Positions 56,141 to 64,000 of a stretch of 64,000 bases of DNA are shown here, piece by piece. The notes below the pieces were generated by a model. That model saw only the letters and a program-made list of their open reading frames with translations, did not search any database and was not told the origin of the DNA. A program made the translations under genes and the position numbers. Each line of letters begins with the position of its first letter. Position 1 is the stretch's first letter. Source of the DNA: Bufo bufo (lineage: Eukaryota > Chordata > Amphibia > Anura > Bufonidae); the NCBI RefSeq assembly GCF_905171765.1, contig NC_053391.1:688567257-688631256 (forward strand). Direction: 5' to 3'.

Positions 56141-57339
56141 GAAGGTCACTTTTTGGGAGTTTCTACTGTAGGGGTGCATCAGGGGGGCTTCATTTGGGAC
56201 ATGGTGTCTAAAAATCAGACCTGCAAAATATGCTTTCCAAAAACCATATGGTGCTCCCTTTCTTCTGTGCCCTGCCGTGTGCCCATACAGCAGTTTACTA
56301 CCACATATGGGGTGTTTCTGTAAACTGCAGAATCAGAGTAATATATATTGTGTTTTCTTTGGCTGTTAACCCTTAATGTGTTACAGGAAATAATAGATTA
56401 AAATGGAAAATCTGCCAAAAAAAGTGAAATTTAGAAATGTAATCTCCATTTTTCTTTAATTCTTGTGGAATTGTGGGTTAACAAAGTTTGTAAAATCATA
56501 TTTGAATAACTCGAGGAGTGTAGTTTCTAAAATGGGGTTATTTATGGGGGGTTTCTACTATGTTAGCTCCACAAAGTGACTTCAGAACTGAACTGGCTCT
56601 TAAAAAAGTGGGTTTTGGAATTTTTTTCAAACATTTTAAGAATTGCCTCCAAAACTCTAAGCCTTCTAACATCCTAAAAAAAAAAATGACATGTAAAAAA
56701 TTATGGCAACAAAGTAGACCTATGAGAAATGTAAAGTAATAAACTATTTTGTGAGGTATCACTTTCTGCCTTAAAAGCGGAGAAATAAAAATTTTGAAAA
56801 TTGCTAATTTTTCAAAATTTTCTGGATTATTATTTTTTTTCTATAAATAAAGGTGATTTATATTGACTCAAGTTTACCACTAACATGAACTACAATGTGT
56901 CAGGAGAAAACAATCTCAGAATGGCTTGGATAAGTAAAAGCGTTCCAAAGTTATTACCACATAAAGTGACACATGTCTGATTTGCAAAATTTGCACTAAT
57001 GTCCTGCCGGTTTTATTTCCACAGTTTGCATTAAAAAAAAACATAAACACAACACCTAGCCTTGTCCAGGCTCTAACTAAACATCAGGACCCTCTCTAGG
57101 ACGTGGCTGAGCTATCCTCAGTACAACCAAATAAACAGTCTGTACAGCCACCTGGGATACTTGCAGTTTCCTTGCATAGGACGTTCAGGGTCTCGCAGAG
57201 AGATGCGGCTTCTGTATCTCCCTGGGCTGAGAGACCAAGTGAACTGGACCGCCTGGTTAAATAGCACCTCATCAGCACCCAGCTTAGAGGCTTAACCCTT
57301 TCCTAAATAGTTTTCCTCTGCATATGTTAGGAACCTGGG
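56141..57339. repeat. Dispersed non-coding repeat, frog-like
   Basis: Text such as aatggggttatttatggggg, tttctactatgttagctcc and acaaagtgacttcagaactg resembles a common amphibian repeat. About 57060-57320 is of unknown origin. No gene was found and no ends were fixed. Confidence 0.45.
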
Positions 57340-57383
57340 AGACATAGATAGATAGATATAGATATGTAATAGATAGATAGATA
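57340..57383. repeat. GATA microsatellite
   Basis: About nine imperfect gata units. The Tc1 element that follows took the last TA (57382-57383) as its target. Confidence 0.85.
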
Positions 57384-57599
57384 CAGTCAGGTCCATAAAT
57401 ATTGGGACATCGACACAATTCTAACATTTTTGGCTCTATACACCACTACAATGGATTTGAAATGAACCGAACAAGATGTGCTTTAACTGCAGACTGTCAG
57501 CTTTAATTTGAGGGTATTTATATCCAAATCAGGTGAACGGTGCAGGAATTACAACAGTTTGCATATGTGCCTCCCACTTGTTAAGGGACCAAAAGTAAT

Positions 57600-58294
57600 C
57601 TGCCCCCCCCCCCCCACCCCTGGTATAGATGCACAACTGCATATGGGGTTGAGCACTTCCTGCTTTTTAATACCACGCCAATTTGTAGTTTGTATTTAGA
57701 ATTTTTTGGAGGTGTAGAAACTTCTAGTCTAAATGTGCCTTTATTTCCATCCACAGGCAGCATTCTGGTGCACATGTGAGGCCTGGGCTATATCAGCCAG
57801 TCTTGGGTGGGGCTCAGAGCTCTCTGCCTCCTCCCATTGTATGCATGGTCACATGCTGGAGGTTACTGGGAGATTGCTTTGAGTCGGACCTTGCGCTCCT
57901 GTAATTCGCTCACTGGCTCCTGGAATTGCCCACATGAGAAACCTTGGCGCGGTGCTCGGGCTCAGACATGTCCTCACGTAGGACATGTTGGCTAATCTCT
58001 CAATTTTAACACCAGTTTGAGGGCTTAGTAAAGACCGCAGAGTGCACCTGTCTTTGTTTTTGTTATATTATATATACTGTTTATCACATCCACACATTTG
58101 CTATCCTGTGTATGATGTCCATTGTGGTACTTGTGGTCCGCTGCAGGCATCCTCCATTGTATGCATTTTTGCTGGGGATTGCCATTAGCAGCGGACCACA
58201 AGTGCAGGATCTTCCCCCCGGGTATAGATGCACCACTGCATATGGGGTTGAGCACCTCCTGCTTTTTAATACCACGCCAATTTGTAGTTTGTAT
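57600..58294. mobile_element. 695-bp insert with 12-bp target duplication
   Basis: It sits in the Tc1 terminal region between two copies of accaaaagtaat (57588-57599 and 58295-58306). Inside, 57622-57695 and 58221-58294 are a 74-bp direct repeat (ggtatagatgcac ... gtagtttgtat) with only two or three differences. The rest is non-coding and includes an inverted pair (gtggtccgctgc and gcagcggaccac). A long variable duplication with LTR-like repeats would fit a Penelope-like or other target-primed element, but no protein supports it. Confidence 0.7.
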
Positions 58295-58343
58295 ACCAAA
58301 AGTAATGGGACATAATAATAATCATAAATCAAACTTTCACTTT

Positions 58344-59328
58344 TTAATACTTGGTTGCAAATCCTTTGCAGTCAATTACAGCCTGAAGTCTGGAACGCAT
58401 AGACATCACCAGACGCTGGGTTTCATCCCTGGTGATGCTCTGCCAGGCCTCTACTGCAACTGTCTTCAGTTCCTGCTTGTTCTTGGGGCATTTTCCCTTC
58501 AGCTTTGTCTTCAGCAAGTGAAATGCATGCTTAATCAGATTCAGGTCCGGTGATTGACTTGGCCATTGCATAACATTCCACTTCTTTCCCTTAAAAAAAC
58601 TCTTTGGTTGCTTTTGCAGTATGCTTTGGGTCATTGTCCATCTGCACTGTGAAGCGCCGTCCAATGAGTTCTGAAGCATTTGGCTGAATATGAGCAGATA
58701 ATATTGCCCGAAACACTTCAGAATTCATCCTGCTGCTTTTGTCAGCAGTCACATCATCAATAAACACAAGAGAACCAGTTCCATTGGCAGCCTCACATGC
58801 CCACGCCATGACACTACCACCACCATGCTTCACTGATGAGGTGGTATGCTTAGGATCATGAGCAGTTCCTTTCCTTCTCCATACTCTTCTCTTCCCATCA
58901 CTCTGGTACAAGTTGATCTCGGTCTCATCTGTCCATAGGATGTTGTTCCAGAACTGTGAAGGCTTTTTTAGATGTCGTTTGGCAAACTCTAATCTGGCCT
59001 TCCTGTTTTTCAGGCTCACCAATGGTATACATCTTGTGGTGAACCCTCTGTATTCACTCTGGTGAAGTCTTCTCTTGATTGTTGACTTTGACACACATAC
59101 ACCTACCTCCTGGAGAGTGTTCTTGATCTGGCCAACTGTTGTGAAGGGTGTTTTCTTCACCAGGGAAATAATTCTTCGGTCATCCACCACAGTTGTTTTC
59201 TGTGGTCTTACGGGTCTTTTGGTGTTGTTTTGGCCATGCCTAATGTTTTTTCAATCTCTCTGATGGGTTTGTTTAGTTTTTTCAGCCTATGATTGCTTGC
59301 TTCACTGATAGCGACAGCTTTTTGGATC
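58344..59328 (-). pseudogene. Tc1 transposase (minus), lost catalytic Glu
   Basis: Most of the catalytic part is readable: VDDRRIISLVKKTPFTTVG, KSTIKRRLHQSEYRG, LWTDETEINLYQSD (first Asp), GGGSVMAWACEAANG and VQMDNDPKHTAKATKEFF (second Asp). A frameshift at about 58597 leads to QSPDLNLIKHAFHLLK, where Lys (58530-58532) replaces the catalytic Glu of the usual NPIEHAF. The frame ends FATKY at 58344. The N-terminal helix-turn-helix (59200-59328) has stops and a deletion. It is inactive but well preserved. Confidence 0.92.
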
Positions 59329-59669
59329 TCATCTTGAGAGTTGACAGCAACAGATTCCAAATGCAAATAGCACACTTGAAATTAACTCTGGACCTTTTAT
59401 CTGCTCATTGTAATTGGGATAATGAGTAGGGTTGAGCGAACCCGAACTGTAAAGTTCGGGTTCGTACCGAACTTTAGGATTTTTGGACCCCGAACCCGAA
59501 CATTTCCGTAAAAGTTCGGGTTCGGTGTTTGGCGATTTCTTGGCACTTTTTGAAAGGCTGCACAGCAGCCAATCAACAAGTTTCATACTACTTGCCCCAA
59601 GAGGCCATCACAGCCATGCCTACTAATGGCATGGCTGTGATTGGCCAGAGCAGCATGTGACCCAGGCTC

Positions 59670-59677
59670 TATATAAG
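59670..59677 (+). promoter_or_regulatory. TATA box, second family A copy
   Basis: tatataag in the same context as 4094 (cccaggctc before, gctNgagtcc after). Upstream is an inverted repeat, ggccatcacagccatgcc and ggcatggctgtgattggcc (about 59601-59645), that the other copy partly lacks. Confidence 0.6.
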
Positions 59678-60469
59678 CTGGAGTCCCGTAGCGCTGCACG
59701 TCACTCTGCTGTTACAAGTGTAGGGAGAGGATGCTGCTGGACTTTTGATTTCAGGGAGAGAATAGGAGAGAATCTAACCCAGCGATCTACAGACAAATAG
59801 TTGTGTGGGTACAGGGCACAATCATTTTACCCTGCCCTGAGGCCATTGACCAAAAAATACTAACTTTTAGAATTCTGTTAGTTAGGTGGGTGGCGGCGGC
59901 GGTGGCCATTTTATGCAAGCTCAGTGCACCAGCACTGCATCTGAGCTTTTGGGACATTGCAAATCACCATTATTTTTGGGCAAACAACAACATCTGGATT
60001 AGTCAGTGTGCAATTTAAGGTAGAAATACACCCATCATTTTCTGGGGTTTTAAAAACACACTATTTTTTTCAAAAAACAGTATTTTCCAGATCTGCAAGT
60101 GTTAAATTCAAGTTTAATATATACAGCTTTCATATTCTGTTAGCAAAAAAAGACTTTTTTGGCAATCTACAACATCTGTATTAGTCAGTTTGCAATTTAA
60201 GGTAGAAATACACCCATCATTTTCTGGGGTTTGAAAAACACACTCTTTTGACAAAAAACACTATTTTCAGGCCTTGCAACATCAGCACGAGTGAAATTAC
60301 AGGCTTATATACTGCTGTCAAATTCAGTTGTTAAACAAACACTCATTTGGGCACAAAAAAATTTGTTGGCAGCCTTTGATGCAGATGTCATTGTGAGATA
60401 CACCCTTAATACATTTGGGTTACATTCAGAGATTTTAAATACCGCCATTTGGTGCACCAATATTGAATT

Positions 60470-63010
60470 CAGGCCTACACTGGTTCAGGCCCTCTGAGAT
60501 ACACCCTCTACATACAGGGGTTTGAATTAGGCATTTAAAATACAACCATTTGAAATACAACCATTTTGTGCAAAGATATATTTACTGCAGGCCTACAGAG
60601 GTTCAGGCCCTGTGAGATACCCCCTCTACATACAGGGGTTCGAATTAGGCATTTGAAATACAGCCATTTTGTGCAAAGATATATTTACTTTAGGCCTACA
60701 GAAGTTCAGGCCCTGGGAAATACCACCTCTACATACAGTGGTTTGAATTAGGCATTTGAAATACAGCCTTTTTGTCCAAAGATATATTTACTGCAGGCCT
60801 ACACTGGTTAAGCCCCTGTGAGATACCCCCTCTACATACAGGGGTTTAAATTAGGCATTTGGGATACAGCCATTTGAAATACAGCCTTTTTGTGCAAAGA
60901 TATATTTACTTCAGGCCTACAGAGGTTCAGGCCCTGTGAGATACCACCTCTACATACAGGGGTTTGAATTAGGCATTTGAAATACAGCTATTTGAAATAC
61001 AGCCTTTTGTGCAAAGATATATTTACTTTAGGCCTATAGAGGTTCAGGCCCTGGGAAATACCACCTCTACATACAGTGGTTTGAATTAGGCATTTGAAAT
61101 ACAGCCTTTTTGTGCAAAGATATATTTACTTCAGGCCTACAGAGCTTCAAGCCCTCTGAGATACCACCTCTACATACAGGGGTTTGAATTAGGCATTTGA
61201 AATACAGCCATTTTGTGCAAAGATATATTTACTGCAGGCCTACACTGGTTAAGCCCCTGTGAGATACTACCTCTACATACAGGGGTTTGAATTAGGCATT
61301 TGAAATGCAGCCATTTGAAATACAGCCATATTGTGCAAAGATATTTACTGCAGGCCTACAGAGGTTTAGGCCCTCTGAGATACTGATAGGTTCTATTTCA
61401 GTCCAAAACCTATTTTTATATAAGTTTATATTACATCATGTTCCATACATTAATTACATAAGCATGGACACGTAAATGGGTCAAAGTCCATATGACTTCT
61501 CGTATATATGGATAGCCTTGGACTCTGGCAAAGAGATAAGATAAAGGTGTAGCTGGCTAAAAAACATGTGTTACTGTTTAACGTAAAGATCATGTCATTG
61601 AATACTATAAATATGTGTCATAAGGATAATAAAGTTTAGAGTCATTTTGAAATTACACAGCACTGTGTCACATTCATTTTGGCTCTCTCTGACGTCAGAT
61701 CAAGGATCAAATCAAGCTGAATACCGAGGTCTTGCACATGGGGTACACATTTGGGGGGAAGATAAGAATAATTCCTTACAGATACTACCTCTACATACAG
61801 GGGTTTGATTTTGGCATTTGAAATACAGCCATTTGAAATACAACCATTTTGTGCAAAGATATATTTACTGCAGGCCTACACTGGTTCAGGCCCTGTGAGA
61901 TACCCCCTCTACATACAGGGGTTTGAATTAGGCATTTGAAATACAACCATTTTGTGCAAAGATATATTTACTTTAGGCCTACAGAGGTTCAGGCCCTGTG
62001 AGATGCCACCTCTACATACAGGGGTTTAAATTAGGCATTTGGAATACAGCCATTTGAAATACAGCCTTTTTGTGCAAAGATATATTTACTTCAGGCCTAC
62101 AGAGGTTCAGGCCCTGTGAGATACCACCTCTACATACAGGGGTTTAAATTAGGCATTTGGAATACAGCCATTTGAAATACAGCCTTTTTGTGCAAAGATA
62201 TATTTACTTCAGGCCTACAGAGGTTCAGGCCCTGTGAGATACCCCCTCTACATACAGGGGTTTAAATTAGGCATTTGGAATACAGCCATTTGAAATACAG
62301 CCTTTTTGTGCAAAGATATATTTACTTCAGGCCTACAGAGGTTCAGGCCCTGTGAGATACCACCTCTACATACAGGGGTTTGAATTAGGCATTTGAAATA
62401 CAGCTATTTGAAATACAGCCTTTTGTGCAAAGATATATTTACTTTAGGCCTATAGAGGTTCAGGCCCTGGGAAATACCACCTCTACATACAGTGGTTTGA
62501 ATTAGGCATTTGAAATACAGCCTTTTTGTGCAAAGATATATTTACTTCAGGCCTACAGAGCTTCAAGCCCTCTGAGATACCACCTCTACATACAGGGGTT
62601 TGAATTAGGCATTTGAAATACAGCCTTTTTGTGCAAAGATATATTTACTGCAGGCCTACACTGGTTAAGCCCCTGTGAGATACTACCTCTACATACAGGG
62701 GTTTGAATTAGGCATTTGAAATGCAGCCACTTGAAATACAACCATTTTGTGCAAAGATATATTTACTGCAGGCCTTCAGAGGTTCAGGCCCTGTGAGATA
62801 CCACCTCTACATACAGGGGCTTTGAATTAGGCATTTGAAATACAGCCATTTTGTGTAAAGAAATATTTACTTCAGGCCTACAGAGGTTCAGGCTTTCTGA
62901 GATACTACCTCTACATACAGGGGTTCGAATTAGACATTTGAAATACAGCCATTTTGGGCAAGAAAAATCTTTTATTGAGGCCTAGTCTTGTTCAGGCCGT
63001 GTGAGATACA
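60470..63010. repeat. Expanded leader minisatellite of family A
   Basis: About twenty units of 103-120 bp with aggcctaca, gttcaggccctgtgagatac and tctacatacaggggtttg. A run of four to five distinct units (about 60850-61330) returns in the same order at 62266-62746, an exact offset of 1,416 bp. A 397-bp solo LTR interrupts at 61384-61780. Confidence 0.93.
61384..61780 (+). mobile_element. Solo LTR with 5-bp target duplication
   Basis: It starts tgataggttc and ends aattccttaca (TG...CA). gatac stands on both sides (61379-61383 and 61781-61785). Inside are a TATA-like tataaata (61606) and aataaa (61628), in promoter and poly(A) order, so I place it on the plus strand. It is unrelated to the chromovirus LTRs. 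It is the usual product of LTR-LTR recombination of an ERV or other LTR element; the family is unknown. Confidence 0.85.
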
Positions 63011-63096
63011 CCCTTTACATACTGTCTTTGTATTCTACTAATTAAACATCTATTAATTAAACACCCATTTAGGGCAAGATCCTAAATTTAAAAAAT

Positions 63097-64000
63097 ATGA
63101 GGCGAGCGTCAAATAAGGGACGTGGCCCAGGTCGTGGTGCTGCTGGTGGAGCGACTGTTGCAGGGAGAGGACGCAGTCGATTTGTGCCAGCTACACGCAC
63201 AAGTGAAACCCCTTCCTCAGGTGCGAGTAGGCGACAAAACCTGCAGCGGTATTTGGTCGGACCTAATGCTGCTCTACGAATGGTGAGGCCTGAACAAGTA
63301 CAGGCGATAGTAGATTGGGTTACTGACAGTGGATCCAGTTCCTTCACATTGTCTCCCACCCAGTCTCCTGCTGAAAGACCACAGTTGGCACCTGCAGCCG
63401 ATGTCCATCAGTCTTTCACCACACCCCCTTGCAAATCAGCCAAGCAGTCTGAGCCCCAAGTCATGCAGCAGTCTCTTCTGCTTTTTGATGACTCTGTTAG
63501 CAGGGTTTCCCAGGGCCATCCACCTAGCCCTGCCCCAGAAGTGGAAAAGATTGAGTGCACCGATGCCCAACCACTTATTTTTCAAGATGAGTACATGGGA
63601 GGACCATCGCAGCACGTCTCGGATGATGACGAAACACAGGTGCCAACTGCTGGGGCTTTCGAAAGAGTGCAGACCAACAAGGAAGTCAGGGGTGAAGACT
63701 GGGTGGAAGATGATGTGGAGGACGATGAGGTCCTCGACCCCACATTGGAATCAAGGTCATGCGAGTGACCGATGTAGTTCGGAGGAAGAGGCGGTGGTCG
63801 CACAGATCCACCAGCACAGCAGAAAAGGGAGCATGGTGCAAAAGCGGAGCGGCCGTCCTCTAGACAGTACGCCTCCTACTGCCCACCGCAGCAAGGGACC
63901 GAGCACACCAAAGCCAGCTCCAAGGAGTTCCCTGGCGTGGCAGTTCTTTAGACAATGTGCTGACGACAAGACACGAGTGGTTTGCACGCTGTGCAATGAA
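63097..64000 (+). pseudogene. Family A hAT transposase, N-terminal part
   Basis: Starts MRRASNKGRGPGRGAAGG, an Arg/Gly-rich tip. Next come the region that the copy at 6496 lost (about 63316-63596, VTDSGSSSFTLS ... IFQDEY) and the acidic stretch EDDVEDDEVLDPT. One inserted base at about 63746 shifts the frame to a stop at 63768. In the next frame the text continues into the BED finger (SLAWQFFRQCADDKTRVVC) at the window edge. It is damaged already, but better than the other copies in its N-terminus. Confidence 0.88.

Larger units (their letters stand above)
57384..59426 (-). mobile_element. Tc1 element (minus), interrupted twice
   Basis: The left tip cagtcaggtccataaatatt follows a TA. The left terminal region reaches 57599, where a 695-bp insert starts, and resumes after 58306. 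The transposase lies at 58344-59328. The right part is cut at 59426 by a family A hAT that continues past the window. The family differs from both the relic at 448 and the derivatives at 5100 and 10636, so three Tc1 lineages meet here. Confidence 0.9.
59427..64000 (+). mobile_element. Family A hAT, 5' half (continues past window)
   Basis: Starts tagggttgagcgaacccgaa at 59427. The candidate target copy is ataatgag (59419-59426), whose partner should lie beyond 64000. Promoter, two leader arrays (attagtcag units at about 59998-60260 and the long array at 60470-63010) and the transposase start match the copy at 3869 closely. It has a solo LTR in the array. Confidence 0.9.

Noticed and set aside
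1..64000. tRNA, rRNA or snRNA genes
   Set aside because: I looked for A/B-box-like promoters and conserved stems during the read and saw none I could support; a covariance-model search (tRNAscan or Infernal) would settle it.

Overview
The window looks like an amphibian (anuran) nuclear genome. I infer this from one single-exon chemoreceptor of the odorant receptor 131-2-like type, from intronless transposase relics of the hAT, Tc1, L1 and chromovirus (Ty3/Gypsy) kinds, and from several dispersed repeats that resemble those I know from frog genomes. The species cannot be named from the sequence. Almost all of the 64 kb is transposable elements inserted into one another. The only open, undamaged, host-like gene is the GPCR at 46949-47884 (+).

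Layout. 1-3.8 kb: the end of a TTAA foldback element inside a dead Tc1 element, an AT-rich hAT-type MITE with perfect 8-bp target duplications (2714-3483), and a 33-bp minisatellite. 3.8-14.3 kb: a decayed hAT of family B (minus strand) split by an 8,287-bp family A hAT (3869-12155, plus strand, perfect 8-bp duplication gttgcttc). That insert carries two Tc1 deletion derivatives of its own. 14.3-28.9 kb: a family C hAT (minus strand) that received a TTAA-flanked repeat (14559-18460) with a palindromic satellite. A 6.55-kb segment was then duplicated in tandem (15500-22050 and 22051-27557). 29.4-38.6 kb: an L1-like LINE (minus strand) broken by a TTAA foldback and by a complete chromovirus with 5-bp duplications (31629-37837). 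A foldback MITE sits inside the chromovirus integrase. 38.6-43.7 kb: a third family A hAT (minus strand). 45.3-46.2 kb: an inverted-repeat MITE and a large TTAA foldback. 46.9-47.9 kb: the receptor. 48.9-53.2 kb: a second family B hAT (plus strand). 53.3-57.4 kb: dispersed repeats, hairpins and a LINE fragment. 57.4-59.4 kb: a Tc1 element (minus strand) containing a 695-bp insert with a 12-bp target duplication. 59.4-64 kb: the first half of another family A hAT (plus strand), whose leader array has grown to about twenty units and holds a solo LTR.

The most distinctive theme is the shared design of the three hAT families. Each has terminal repeats, a TATA-type promoter about 200 bp inside the 5' end, and a family-specific minisatellite in the leader; most copies also have one in the trailer. 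Each transposase has an Arg/Gly-rich N-terminus, an acidic stretch with a D...D..W-type motif, a BED zinc finger and an RNase H-like hAT core. Every transposase here is broken, and families B and C each also lack one catalytic aspartate. Other points worth checking are the duplication whose breakpoint lies at a hairpin loop, the MITE placed directly before the integrase catalytic Glu codon, and regulatory-like CRE and NRF1-type motifs at the centres of foldback elements.
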